64,000 bases of DNA from Cranoglanis bouderius (taxonomy: Eukaryota > Chordata > Actinopteri > Siluriformes > Cranoglanididae): the NCBI GenBank assembly GCA_023630585.1, contig CM042548.1:3856027-3920026 (forward strand). Reading direction: 5' to 3'. This document shows, one piece after another, positions 45,294-60,268 of this stretch (its first letter is position 1; every line of letters begins with the position of its first letter). The translations under genes were made by a program, and so were the position numbers. The notes under the pieces were generated by a model, which was not told the origin of the DNA, did no database searches, and saw only the letters and a list, made by a program, of their open reading frames with translations.

Positions 45294-46562
45294 AGAAATA
45301 GCCGTGTCTCACAGGCTCTATAGTGCTCACAGCTCTGGTTTCTGGTACATTGTGTACAGTGGTAGAGCTGGATGTGTGGGATGAACCGCACCCAGGGATT
45401 GTACAACCTGAACTTTTCCACTAGGAGGTGCAGTTAACTTCACCAAACAGTAGAACTGCACAAGAGACCCAGAGTCTTGCATCTTGAGACGACTTTAAGT
45501 TATTAAGCTGCTCTAGTTCAGGATGTGCTCGAGAATTAAACAGAACATGTAAACTTAATCAACCGGAGAAGAGAATATTTAAATGCTTTTAATGCTTCCT
45601 GCTCTTACGCATCAGAACCTGATTAAATCAGGATCAGATCTTATTCAGTTGTTGTTGTTGTTTTTTTAAGCAGATATTAGTAGAACACTAACAAACACAA
45701 TTTAGCCCCAAGTCTGTCATGTGTTTGAATCTGATGGTTATGAAGTTTATTTCACAACAACCAACACAAGCAGGAGTGTTTTATGCATTAAATCTGTATA
45801 ATGTAGTGTAACATAGTAAAATCTGACCTGTGACAGCACTGTGTGTGTGTGTGCGTGTGTGCGTGTGTGTTTGTCACCTGCTTATGACAGGTCTATTTTA
45901 GACTCCCAAATACCATTAATGCGCCTTAATCTCTCTTTCTCTCTCTCTCTTTCTCTCTCTGCTACTGTCATTCGTACACAGAGAAAAAGAGAGGAGAGAA
46001 AGGTGGCAAGAGACAGAGATTACAGTAATGAAATGTGAAAGTCAGACTGGATTTAAATTGGATTATGAATGAATTGTTGCCATATGTTACTTTAAATGAC
46101 TGACATTCTAAATCTAATATTCTCAGCAAGAAATGTCAGTTTGTGTTTGTTTGTTTGCGTGTGTGTGTGTGTGTGTCTATGTGTGTGTTGAAGGTTGCTA
46201 AATAGACGTAATGGCAGATTTAGGCCCTGTATTCATCTATGAACTCACTTTTTCACCCTGAGCCATACAGTTTAAACGTGCTGTATTAGTTTTTTTCCAT
46301 TATATACGACAAAACAGACCACATTCAAATTTCCATGTAGCTCTTGATTTTGCATTTTATTTGGTTAATAATTTCAAGCTTAAAACATTTTTTACATTCC
46401 ATAGCATCACATTCTTCTTTTCAAATGAGAAAGCAACAAGAATAAAAATACACACTCTGTTTTTTTTTGTTTGTTTTTTTTTGTAATTTTCGAAGAAAAA
46501 AAAAATGGCCACACAATCAAACCATGTATTATATACCTGACTTTCAGATGTACATAGAATAA

Positions 46563-46587
46563 TATATCTATCTATCTATCTATCTAT
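46563..46587 (+). repeat. (ATCT)n microsatellite
   Basis: Five to six tatc/atct units, pure. Confidence 0.85.
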
Positions 46588-47074
46588 AATGCTTATAATA
46601 TACTACATTTCATATTGCTACACTCTGACCAACTCAAAAAGGCAATCCGAAAGATAATACGCAGCGTAATATTGCTTTTTCAACGCATCACCTTTGTCAT
46701 GGTTATTTGTTCTGTCAGCTGTGAAATGGTGGCAATTAACACTGTAGGTACAGTTTCCTCAGTGATCCAGGGATAAAAAATGATGCAGTTCATGAAATCC
46801 GTTTACTCCACCAGGAGGTAGCGTTTCTTAAAAATCTGATTTTATATTTTAAACATTGTAGCTATGTGTGTTGGGTGTAAAACACAGAAAAGTCATAAAT
46901 GTCATGTCTAAATTTGCAATGCAGGTGTCACATTTTTTTCATGATATGCCAACAAGAATGGCTGTGAAAGACACGAGTAATGATATGCAATACGAAACCT
47001 GTGGCTTATGAATATTTATGACTTGGACCCCTGTGGTCTGAAAGATCAGCTATCCACTGCAGTATCAAATATTC

Positions 47075-47078
<4 letters not shown>

Positions 47079-47121
<43 letters not shown>

Positions 47122-47236
47122 CACAGGAGTTGCCTCGAGCACACACACAATTACAGCAATGAGGAATGGCCAGGAAGACAGGAGGAAGAATGGCAAGGTG
47201 TGGAAAAAATTAAGGTAAACAAATAAATACACGTAC

Positions 47237-47313
<77 letters not shown>
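47079..47313 (+). repeat. (GA)n and (CA)n microsatellites
   Basis: GA at 47079-47120 and CA at 47240-47313, separated by about 120 bases of unrecognised sequence. Confidence 0.93.
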
Positions 47314-47316
<3 letters not shown>

Positions 47317-47623
47317 GAAATGATGTTAGTATGTTCCAAAGAAAGAGAGATCAAGAAGTTCACAAAGAAAGAATGAAAGAAAAAGTAGAGATCAAGAAAT
47401 CCAGAAAAGGAAAGAAAGAAAGAGATAAAAGGAGAATGGAGAAAAGATCATTTGATATGAAGAAAAAGTAAGAAAAAAAAAGAAAAAGGGGGATGGGAGG
47501 AAAACGGACTGATGGGGGAGGGATGGAGGGATGACATGCCCTCTCTGTCCCGGATTATCCAATCAGATTAAGAGATTTGGCAGGTAGGGGGAGAGCACAC
47601 ATATCTGCTCTGCTGGAGGACAC

Positions 47624-47624
<1 letters not shown>

Positions 47625-47682
<58 letters not shown>
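47625..47682 (+). repeat. (GT)n microsatellite
   Basis: About 58 bases of GT downstream of ATP1B2. Confidence 0.95.
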
Positions 47683-47683
<1 letters not shown>

Positions 47684-48234
47684 CGTGTTCCCCTTAATCA
47701 AAGAACAAAAAGGAAGTGAGTCAAAATAGACAGATTTGTCTCGGCCCAGGTGAGCATACTGAGAAAAAAAAGACGAGTGAAAAAAGATGAGCGAAGCTGT
47801 TTTTGGTTTATGCATGGAATGATTTCTTATTTTCTGAAACACCTCCCACCCCCCACCCCCCCACACACACAAAAGCCTTAGACACACCACTTTTGTATTT
47901 TTCTACAATCTCTATCACTCGACCATTAATGGAGAGTGAACGCTCCCAAAATATATATGACATAGAACAAAAATGAGGATAAAAGAAACATACTATGCAC
48001 ACAAGTATGCACACATACTCTCACACACACTACACACCCTTAGTGGCATATATAACCATATATGCACGTGCACACACTCCTACATAAACACACATCTTCG
48101 CAGTTCTTCATTTTCACTCACCAATCAAACTAGACCAAATGCAAATCAATACAAACAACAGCATCTTTTTTTTTTAAATCTACGTGAAATACATTATTAT
48201 ACATGCAAAACTATAATATATTACTTATTTATAC

Positions 48235-48237
<3 letters not shown>

Positions 48238-48313
<76 letters not shown>
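48238..48313 (+). repeat. (TA)n microsatellite 1 of 3
   Basis: About 75 bases of pure TA. Confidence 0.97.
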
Positions 48314-48315
<2 letters not shown>

Positions 48316-48693
48316 CAAGCGTAAAAAGCTACACCTCGTGTAAATGAGGTGTGCTGGATGGAGAACGTGTGCGTGACGTCAGCAGTGATGATCAAATGAG
48401 AGCGAAATTCAGATTTTCGCCCTTTTAGACACAATAGTGATATAAATGTTATCATTTTTAGCCCAATGTTGTCGTCTGGTTATATTTCTTAAGCGTAAAT
48501 ACAAACATTAAGAGCAGCCGATACACGAACGATACAACGACGCGTGCCGATGGTATTTTCGGCGTCTTGCACGTGTTGGCCAACCAGAGACTAGTATTTT
48601 CCCCTGCTGGTGTAAATGAAGTCAAATCCAGTGGAAAATGTAGCTAGTGTAAATGTAGCTGCATAGGTGAAATGTTTTCTATATACGTCAGCC

Positions 48694-48695
<2 letters not shown>

Positions 48696-48782
<87 letters not shown>
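48696..48782 (+). repeat. (TA)n microsatellite 2 of 3
   Basis: About 86 bases of pure TA. Confidence 0.97.
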
Positions 48783-48785
<3 letters not shown>

Positions 48786-49190
48786 GCCCAGTTACTTGCA
48801 TTACAAAGTGTCGTGTTTATTGATATCTGAGGAATTTCAGGGTGCAAGGATATATCGTATACTCTGGTTCAAGTTGTAGCTTAGAAAATATACGCATCAT
48901 TAGTGTGTAACTGTAGAAGGGAATTCACACACATACACACTCACATGCAGAAAAAGGGTGATAACAAGGAAACTACACGCTTAATTTTTTTAACACCCCC
49001 TTGCTCTTGATTCATATCGTACAATTATGATGTCGGTGTTTTGCCCCATTTTGAGTCATGTGATCCGATGATCACGACCTTGCCGTCTCGCCATCACATC
49101 CTCACATCAATGTATCTGTAACATTATAGTCATGCAGTATAAATAGATTTCTCATGTTCAGATAAAATTGGTAATACTTGGAAACACTCA

Positions 49191-49289
<99 letters not shown>

Positions 49290-49290
49290 A
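49191..49290 (+). repeat. (TA)n-(CA)n microsatellite 3 of 3
   Basis: About 80 bases of TA then nine CA units, 186 bases past the ATP1B2 stop codon, so probably in its 3' UTR. Confidence 0.97.
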
Positions 49291-49475
49291 ATACACAAAT
49301 TCGGCTTATTTGTTTGATGTAACACGTTTGATTGTTTGAGAACGTTGTGCCTGGTGTGTTTTTCTCAGAGCATCCTGTATATGATACAATAGACTGCATG
49401 GTGTATGTGTGTGTAAAGCAGATGTATATGTGTATACGCAAGAGCGTATAAGGACGGCACAGACTTCCTTCAAAA

Positions 49476-52052
49476 TTATTTTCTCGAGTTGATCCTCAGC
49501 TTGAATGAGACGCGGCCGGCGAACTTGTCGCGGTCGTTGTTACTGTGGATATTCCTGGCGATGATCTTGCACTCCACGTTCACGTCTGTGTTCAGCGTGA
49601 TGTTCATGAACTTGACGGCCACCAGAGGTTGCGAGTAGTTCACCTGCGGTGCAGAGCGATGGTTACTAGCTGGTTTGTTGTGATCTCCGTGTATTGGCTG
49701 ATAATGCGATTAGTTTAATGTGTTACTAGTTTTTTCCCACTTTTTTCTCCAAATTGGTCACCTGCCAAAAACCCACCCACCAGTCAACTCCCCCCACCAT
49801 ACAACAGCTACCAACTTTGGAGGGTGAAGGCTATTATGGGCATCCTCCAAGACATGTAAAGCCAGCCAGTGTACAGCGCTACACACTCAGAGGAAAGCGC
49901 TATCCACCCTCTTCCACATACACAAGTTCACAGACGCTCAGGATTGGCTATTGTCGCTGTGACTGATAGGGGAGCGAGAGTACTCCATCCCTCTCACACA
50001 TTGTTCACGGCCAGTTGACAGCCTGCTCGTTAGTTATTTAACATTTATGGAAGAGTCTCGAGTATCAGCACTTACTAACAATGAATTCTGTCTTACATTC
50101 TGTCTAATATTAACTTCAGGAGAAAGTGAAGGAACGACCTTCTATCTATACCCACTATCATGTAAGTGATAACAGGAGCATACATTTTCGTACCATAAAT
50201 TTTCGGTGTTGGTACGTACCTGTGCCTTCTTGCCGTAGTACGGGAAGTACATGAGGTTGAAGGTGCCATTGGGAGGAAAGTACGCCACCTCCCCCATCTT
50301 GTCTGAGTCATCACCCTAGAGCAAGAGGTTAAGAGAGAGACAGTAGGAGAACGATAGAGAGTTGATAGGAAAAGATAGCCTTATTAAATTTAAGACTTTT
50401 CAATCCAGAAAAAAAGACCAGAAGAAATAAAAGCACTGCCTGTTCACTCACCTATCATTACACATGCAAATCACGCCTGTCGAAACACAACCCCGTCCAT
50501 CCTGCTATGACTTTTACACAAACTATTTTGCACCCATGTGTTGAACCAAAAAAAAAGGACGACTATGCTATTTCTTCACTCTCTCGTGCCGGTTTTTAGG
50601 TAATGCGTTGTATTTACTTTGACTGTAGTAGCCATTGATATGAAATGACTACATCAATCAGATATAGAGCTTTCATAAATTCGTTTAATACATTTAACGA
50701 ACTACATTTTACACCAAAACTTCTCAATTCTATGTCTATTTCTACAAAAATAATAGCTACTTCTGCTTCTAATGAAGCTAGATCATAGCTAATTCTACAT
50801 TTATTCTTTCTACTACTTTGGTCTCTATATTTCTGTCATTCTTACCCATTCATCTAGGTTGATTTTGTATTTCTTAAAGAGGAAAACAAGAAGAAAATGT
50901 ACGAACAATTGAAGGGATAAAAAGGGGAACAGTCAATAATTAAAGTTGACAGATTAAGAAAAGAGAGTGGGTGGAAATTGGGCAAGAACAACAACAAAAA
51001 AAATCAATTTGACACTAAGTTACAACTCAAAAAGGACATAAAATTAACACAACTGAAAATGTTCCTGGAAAACAAAACCCATTGAACTTGTCCAAACGTA
51101 ATGTTTTTGATAAACTTATATATATACTTGCTAATAATAACTAGATGTAGGTCCACTGAAAAAGCAAATGGAAAAGTTTCCATTTAAACGTGTAGCAAAT
51201 GTATTTCCAATGACAATATGAATTGCTGTATGATTCCATACACTGATGTCAAGTAAATGTTAAATATTCTGAGAATGAGTAACATGACAAGCTGCATTTT
51301 TTTGTCTTATTAACTTCAACAAAGAGAAAATAGAGAGGTTGGTGAGGGAATGACTGTTTATAGCATATAACATTAAATGTATCTATAAACAGATAAAAAG
51401 TATAATGTGTCAGTCTTTAATACATGAGGAAATGTTGAAACTTCGGTAAATTGCTGTGGTATAAGAGGAATAAAACACTTTGGGATGTGCACTTATCAGA
51501 AAATAATCGACTTTTGGAGGAGTAACATACTTTCCAATTGAGGAAAAAGTTTTATACCCAAGCTCAGAGAGTCAAAACATAACTCAATACCATTGGACTT
51601 AATGCCCATGGTGTGCATTTCCAGTAGTGAAACTAAACCTGATTACAATCAGTCCTAACCCTGTACAGCATGCTGTCCTGAAACGATCCATCAAATTCTC
51701 TCTAGTTGGTTTGGTTCCAGCTGGGTTGGCATTACAATATAAACATATACACTGTATATTCTGTTTAAGTCTACAGATGTTTGGAAATCCATTATGTGAG
51801 ACTGAATCGGAAATTGATTCTGAGCTAAAGGAAACAATTTAACGATCGGCTAATCTAACATTTAGTTTGCTGTGTGAACAGGGTTAATGAAAGTTTAATA
51901 GGAAATAGATCCAGAAACAAAAAGACGTCCAGGGAAAAAAAAAAGTGGACAAAAGAGAGAGATGGATTACCTTGGGACCGCAACTAACAGACGGTGCTGG
52001 GCCATCCTTCCCTGGCAGCATACCGATCACCTGAGAGAGAGGGGGAGAGAGG

Positions 52053-52128
<76 letters not shown>

Positions 52129-55100
52129 AGCAAAAGTGAAGGTGAGTCACATTAGAAAACTAAACCAGCTCTGGTGAATAATGGATGGTAAGCAGGCCGC
52201 TTTCCACATGTATCATTACTAGACTATGTAGTGAATAATTATATAATCATGTGAGCTATCTAGGAGTCTAGATTTCCAAGAGACACATTTAACCACAAAT
52301 CAGTGGACCAATCAAATGTATGTACCAATCAAAATGTACCAAAATGTACTGGGAGCAAACTGAAATAGCTTTTTTTTATTTTTGGAAATGCAAATAAATC
52401 ACACTCATATGTAACATCCCATTCCAGATTTAGTCCCTCCTTTGTAACCTCCACTCTTCTGGGAAGGCTTTCCACTAGATTTCGATGCATGACTGTGGGG
52501 ATTTGTGTTCAATTTGATTAGTGAGGTCAGGAACTTTCAGTGTTCCAGTTATACCCAAAGGTGATCAGTGGGGTTGAGGTCAGGGCTCTGTGCCAGACAC
52601 TCAAGTTCTTCTACTCCAAACTTGGCAAACTATGTCTTTGTGGACCTCGCTTTGTGGTTTGGGCACGTTAGTGCCAGTAAAGTGAGACTTTAATGCTACA
52701 GCACACAAAGACATTCTATACAGTTGTGTGCTTCCAACTTTGTGGCAACAGTTTGGGGAAGAACCACATATGGGTGTGATGGTCAGTTGTCCACAAATAT
52801 TTGGCCATATAGTGTATAATACAAATATTTTTTAAGCCTTCCTATCTAATCCTAAGTGAACAATACTTTTTTTCACTTGAGCATCTTATTTGTAATATCT
52901 CATATTTGAGCTTAAAATTTAGACCCTAAAGTGCACACAGCTCAAATAAGTCTAAATCAATCTTCTAGCAGGATTATGTGTACATGCAGATTTCACAATT
53001 GTACTTCACCCCTCCTTCACACATAGTTTTGATTTCCTACCCGGTTGAGCTTGATGATGACGCATGGCTTGCCATCGAAGTAGCCATAGTAGCGGTCGTT
53101 GAGGCCTGAGCAGATTTCCAGCATGGAGCGCTTGAACTGGCACGAGCGCTTAGGGACGTTCTTCACGCTGTCGCTGTCCTCTTGGATGAAGTACTGGTCT
53201 GGCGTACAAGCCACATTATTCTGCTCCTGCACTGAGTCGTTGTAGGCTGCAGAAGCACAGGGTCAGAGCAGTTAGTGGACAACTGAGGAGCCATTACCTC
53301 TGAAGATATGGATGGGGGTTAATTAACACATTTTGGCCAAGTCTGGAGTTTATTATTTTAAGAAAATTTGTATTATAATGTTCTTTACTGTAAATGCAGA
53401 CAGTAAGAAAATTATTACACTATTACAGTAGCCAAACCTGTCAAAATACACCACAATAACCAACCATTTATTCATCACAAACATTAGCTAAGCAAGTTAG
53501 CTAGTCAGTCTAGAAGGTAGGCTGTGTTGCTTGATGTTTTTGGTTAGCATGTTGTTATTTTCTGATAATTTTCATATAGTTCATAATATGTTCAAACCGT
53601 TGAGCCTGTTTCATGAGATCACAGCTTCCACAGAACAATATCTGAATTTGTTGTTTTTAAAGTATCAGCTTTCAAATTTGGCCAAACAACAAACCATATA
53701 ATGAAAATAGTTTTTAAAGTGCAATAATAAAACTGTATAGACACTTGAATGTTTTCCCATGACATTTAAAACGGAAAGTTGAGGAAGAAAGAAAGAAAGA
53801 GAGAGGTGCCATATTGAAGCCATGGTGAAAACTAAGTGGCGGCCATTTTGATTTGTTTCATTGCCTGTTTCAACTTCTCATTTTCCTAACGCAATTTTTA
53901 AATTCTCTATCAGTTGAAATAGGGGTCACTGCTCACATAAAGCAGTCAGCAGTTTAGGAGAACACAGGCACACCTGTCATGTCAGAATTTGTTCCCTATT
54001 TATCATATAGTGCACTATGTGAGGAGTAGCCATTTTGTAGTGTTGTCCGAATTCTCAGTGGATAAACTGTATTCCTTGGCAAGTTCACTATATTATTACC
54101 CATAGTTCGCTAAAAATCATGCGTAGACATTTCCTTTAGCCCAAAGTTTACGTGTCAGTGTGGATGTCAGAGAGTCTAAACCTTGCATATAAAGGTGTTT
54201 CTGCAGTGTTCTCCATTATGGCTGACATTGGTCCAATGTTGGCAAGGCTGGATTTAAATGTGGCAGAAAGTTTTTTGGCCCTGGTGGCACAATAGTACTC
54301 AACAGAAAAAAACTACGTTGGTTTTCGCCTCACTGTCTCTTTGTTACGTGGTGAACAATGATATTAGACTCAGCGGCAGTATGCCACAAACTTACAGGAG
54401 AGGAAGTTATTCAGTGCCTGCACGTGTGAGTCCCAGCTCTCGGTGTTCTCCTTGGTGTAGATAATCTCCAGATCTTTACCTGTAGGCCTGATCATCATGC
54501 CTACCAAAGGGAGGCAAGATGGAAGGGAGAGAAAAGGAAAGGGAGAGATGATCTCTTTTATTATTCTGCATCACATCACAGCCGTATCTCAAACTGTAGT
54601 GTTACGATCATTTATTATAACAGTTAACAGGCACTGAGGAACTTGAAGGAACATGTTATTTGGACTAATATACATGGATACTGTGTCACTCATCAAAAAA
54701 TTTACCAATAGAAGAAACGGACTATGGCTACGAAAATTCAAGTACTTTCGTTTGTTATTATATTATGTAGCCACCATTTTTTAGCCTAGCAATCAAAACA
54801 TGGGACTGGACAAGCATTGGAGGTTCCAGTGGACTAGCTACTCGACTGATCATTTTCTACCACATTTGAGATGTTTCCTACAATGGTTGAAATTTTATTA
54901 AAAACACTAATCAGACATTTACTGTTACACAATTCCTATGCTATAGATTTTATATATATATATATATATATATAAGGTACAGTGGGGGAAAAAAGTATTT
55001 GATCCCCTGCTGATTTTGTACGTTTGCCCACTGATAAAGAAATGATCAGTCTATAATTTTAATGGAAGGTGTATTGTAACAGTGAGAAACAGAATAACAA

Positions 55101-58100
55101 CAAAAAAATCCAGAAAAATGCATTTCAAAAAAGTTATACATTGATTTGCATTTTAATGAGTGAAATAAGTATTTGACCCCTTCGACTTAGTACTTGGTGG
55201 CAAAACCCTTGTTGGCAATCACAGAGGTCAGATGTTTCTTATAGTTGGCCACCAGGTTTGCACACATCTCAGGAGGGATTTTGTCCCACTCCTCTTTGCA
55301 AATCCTCTCCAAGTCATTAAGGTCATTTTCAATGCCCTGGCTGAGTGAAGGAGGTTTGACGGTACATGGCCCCGTCCATCGTCCCTTTGATGCGGTGCAG
55401 TTGTCCTGTCCCCTTAGCAGAAAAACACCCCCAAAGCATAATGTTCCCACCTCCATGTTTGACGGTGGGGATGGTGTTATGACTTGGGTTCATAGGCAGC
55501 ATTCCTCCTCTTCCAAACACGGCAAGTTGACTTGATGCCAAAGAGATCTGACCACACCTGACCACAACACTTTCATCCAGTTCTCCTCTGAATCATTCAG
55601 GCAAACTTCAGATGGGCCTGTACATGTGCTTTCTTGAGCAGGGGGACCTTGCGGGCGCTGCAGGATTTCAGTCCTTCACGGCGTAGTGTGTTACCAATTG
55701 TTTTCTTGGTGACTATGGTCCCAGCTGCCTTGAGATCATTAACAAGATCCTCCCGTGTAGTTCTGGGCTGATTCCTCACCGTTCTCATGATCATTGAAAC
55801 TCCACGAGGTGAGATCTTGCATGGAGCCCCAGACCGAGGGAGACTGACAGTTTCTTCCATTTGCGAATAATCGCACCAACTGTTGTCACCTTCTCACCAA
55901 GCTGCTTGGCGATGGTCTTGTAGCCCATTCCACCCTTGTGTAGGTCTACAATCTTGTCCCTGACATCCTTGGACAGCTCTTTGGTCTTGGCCATGGTGGA
56001 GAGTTTGGAATCTGATTGATTGATTGCTTCTGTGGACAGGTGTCTTTTTACAGGTAACAAACTGAGATTAGGAGCACTCCCTTTAAGAGAGTGCTCCTAA
56101 TCTCAGCTCGGTACCTGTGTAAAAGACACCTGGGAGCCAGAAATCTTGCTGATTGATAGGGGATCAAATACTTATTTCACTCATTAAAATGCAAATCAAT
56201 TTATAACTTTTTTGAAATGCGTTTTTCTGGATTTTTTTTTGTTGTTATTCTGTCTCTCACTGTTAAAATACACCTACCATTAAAATTATAGACTGATCAT
56301 TTCTTTGTCAGTGGGCAAACGTACAAAATCAGCAGGGGATCAAATACTTTTTTCCCCCACTGTAAGCCAAAGACCCTAAATCTGACCAATATCATGTTTA
56401 GTGTAGCTTTCTCAGTATTTGCCATAATCACTTGAATAATTTCACAGAGTGCTGTTCAAAGCATTGCTGACATTCCTCTGTCACATTTTTCGACCAAACA
56501 TTTGCTTGGGGCCATGTAGATTTGACCCACTAATTTAACTACAGGCTGGGTGACAAGTCAAATGTAATGTTTTCAAACACAGTCTATTTGCCTGTTTGAC
56601 TTGTATACAGTAATTATTCATGATCCCACAATTTGTTAGGACAATGTAACAATTTGGAGCCGGTTAGAGTAAAGCGGCCATTGCTGTTACCATAGATTAT
56701 TGTGGTCAGAGGAGTACCACCACTTAAAAACGTGTTGTTATTAACGCCAGAGAACGTAATCTGATGTAAGAAAAGTTACTAAGACTTGGTCTTCTAAACT
56801 AAACTACAAAACTTTTCATATTATGAGTATGAGACCATGATGACATCAATTTTCAGAACCAATTCTATTAGATGATTATATTTACTTTAAGGTACATCTT
56901 TATCATCTGCATTTCCTAAACTAAATCATTATTATTATCATTGCTGTTGTTCTTGTTGTTGTTTGTGTTACCTGGTGTAGCAAGCCTGTCCTGGTAGGTG
57001 GGTTTGTTATCATCAAGGGTCAGAAGCATGACATAGATGGTGACACAGAATAATCCGGCCAGGAAGATGTAGAAGGCCAGGTAGAACAAAAAGATCAGGC
57101 CTGTGAATGCAAACACACATATTAGAATATATATTTATATACAGTATGTATATATACACAGTATATATACACCCCCAGGTGTGAAGATGGTAAGATGGAT
57201 ATCTTACCAATTGTCCTTGACTGAATCACCATAGCTAATTTAAACGTCAATCCCAAACTCTAGGGATCAACTGATGCATCAGTCGGATGAAAAATCGGCT
57301 GATGCTGAGGTTCCTCAGACTGCTTGTCTTCCCAGTGGGAAGACTAGGCTAATCTAAGGCTAATAATAATTACCAGATGTGCTGTACGGTGACGTTTTCT
57401 GTGAAGGGACGCATATTTAACCTTTACGGAAGGAGTCTCCAGTGTCAGTGATTTGTAACAGTAAGAGGTAAAGGTGTAAGTACAGTTTAGTTCTCAAACA
57501 TGGGAAGGTCTTCAGGACAGAGGACATTGACATTGTTTTATGGTTTACTTAACTAAAAATATTAGTTTCATTTTAGATTATATATACAGTTGGCTCATGC
57601 AATTTGTTATCTGGAATTTAGCTTCATATAATCAGTATAAGTATTGACAAAACTCACACATAAAGTTCTACAAGAAGGACCAACTCTGAGTCAACATAAC
57701 CGACAACATGGCCTTACCTAATTAGGACACTGAAATTATGAAAACTGTATCAAAAATTATGAAAACAAATCAGTTGTACTAGGATTGTGCAAAGGCAAGT
57801 ACACACTCCATTATGCTTCAAATGGACACTCATTACTAATGCATAAGAAGAAAAATCAATTCCCTGTACACCTGTGCTTATCTGTTTCCTCTTTGCTGAC
57901 TAGTGTAATGCAGACAGGGGGTCTGAATCCCATCAGGTCAAAAGAAAACTCCAGAGTAATGGCATTTGCGTCACCTACTGAGAATGTGTGCAATTCTTCA
58001 ACTGTTTAGCAACCAAAGGTGTTGAGTAATTTGATTTCTTTCCGAAATGATGGAGACGCCAGGCCTAATTTGCTAACTTCAGTTAATTATCAATGCTTCA

Positions 58101-60235
58101 TGAAGAGTCTACTGTAACACACACATCATAAGTTCCATACTGACGAGCTTAGCTATGGTTAGCTAACTGGCTTACTCTAGATATAATTTTTTTTATGGAC
58201 TGTCTGCACAGCAACCACAACACTTTCTGACTAATTAATTTCAGTCTTTGAACATGTTGAGACTGCAGACAGAGGCGCTTGGCAACATGAGCTAAAGTAA
58301 AGATAAAGAAACGTCTTAAACTAAGGAATAAATAAACTAATGAAGTGGAATAAAACTATATTGCCCTTAAAGTGACGGAATGACTGTAATTACAACAAAT
58401 AAGTAAGGAATAAAACACAATGGCGCAGTGTGATTCCGTTACTACCCCAAAGGTACACATTTTAATTATTAATCAAGGACACGTCATACGTTTTTCTCCA
58501 TTTAACCTAACGTTTAATGTTGTGAAACAAGAAAAAGTTACATAGTTAACGATTTAGGTCTTGTTATAACTTACACTATAGCAGCTATAAACAGCTGTTC
58601 CCTCACCAGTCTCTCTTTTTTCCTCACTAAAAGTAATAAGATATAAAATGCAGTGTATCATGTTACAGTCAATCCACAAAGCCTGTGGTGGAAAACTTAC
58701 AGCGTAACCTCTGACTGTTAGAAAGCACTGGAGACTCCTTCTTCAATGTATTAATACGATTTATTATTCGGCTTAGATCATGTATGCAACGTACAGTATA
58801 TACTGTATAGAGTATAGTATAAGTCCCTGTGTAAGTTTTCACTATAGAAATGTTAACGTATCTGAACACGCGCATTAATACTGTATAAACCTGTGATTTG
58901 CCGGAATTGCTGTCAATCGCCTTATGACCAATCAGAATTGAGGGTTCATCAGCTGTGCTGTTGTATGAATCTGATTATCATTTCATGCATTATCATACGT
59001 GATCAATTCAATTCGAAACATCAGTTTGGTTCAACGTTCTGAATTCCCCGGAGCTTGCGTAGAAACGGGTAAGTGGAAGCCGCACTTGTGGGACTTCCAA
59101 CACGATGCAGTATGTCAGGACATCTGAGCTGCAGGCAGACAACATCACCCAGGGACACACAATGAGCCCGAACAGACCCAACACCTACAACCCCCCCCCC
59201 ACCCCCCACCCCCCACCCGTCCCCTCTCTCTGCAAGATATCAGATTCCTGCTCTCACTCTCTCTCTCTCTCTCTCTCTCTCACACTGATTGATCAATAGC
59301 ATGAGGATGGCGGGAGGCTACGCTGTCAGCTCCGGTTACACACTCCTGAGGGTTTGAGTGATGTTGTGAGCTTTGTGTGGAGACCGGTGTCGAGAAAATA
59401 AAGCCGTAAGAAGACTGTGGCTTTTATTTGGAAAACCAAGTGCAATTTCTTTTAGTTATTGGGGAAGGTCTGTCAAAAACCCGTTAACGACTACATGACC
59501 CTCAAGTCCCTAGATGTATTGAAAACGGACTGGTATTCTGACCTATTTTTAATGAGGTATCAATTTTCAAATGAAATCTAAATTATTCTTCTTATTAAGA
59601 TGTGCTTAAGATGGAAGACAAGGAAACATCTCTAGTGTCAGCGGAAAGTCTTCGAAAGGCAGTTTACACTTTATGGTTTCTCATTAACATGACAAGTTGT
59701 ACTTATTGCTTTATTAACTTTTAGTAACTATTTAAAAAAAAGAGAGGCGGGCGAGGGAACGACTCTTTATAGATGCTATAACGTGAGCGAGAACAGGAAC
59801 TAACCTGTTTCGTGGATGTCCCGTAACATTAAATGTGACTATAAAAAGATAAAAGTATGTCGTGTCATTTATTAATAACATGAAAACGGTCATAGTTGGT
59901 GAAGAGCTGTGGTATAAAAGGAATAAAACATGTCACCATGTGCTGAAAACAGCAGGGTAACAGTAGGTCAGCTTTATGTCAGGCCGCATCACGCATTATT
60001 TTCCTATAACAGCATGCCAGTCTAAGCCAGTCTACTACACTGTTCAATGGTAAAAAGCCTATTTATGAAGAATTTGTGTGTGTGTTTGTGTGTGTGTGTC
60101 TGTGTGTCTGTGTGTGTTTACGATGCTTTAACCAGACGCTCTGTGTAGGACAGCTTCTTAGAAATCCATCTCTGTAATTCTGACCCAAAATTTACAAGCA
60201 CTAATGTGTCACTGCAGTGTAACAGATGACACCCG

Positions 60236-60268
<33 letters not shown>

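Larger units (their letters stand above)
43511..49475. other. Convergent intergenic region between GLTPD2 and ATP1B2
   Basis: Holds the transposase fragment, a Tc1-related non-autonomous element and seven microsatellites. 45.3-46.5 kb contains nothing recognised. The ATP1B2 3' UTR must begin at 49475 and run leftwards. A possible minus-strand AATAAA (plus TTTATT, 46356-46361) is far away and uncertain. Confidence 0.5.
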
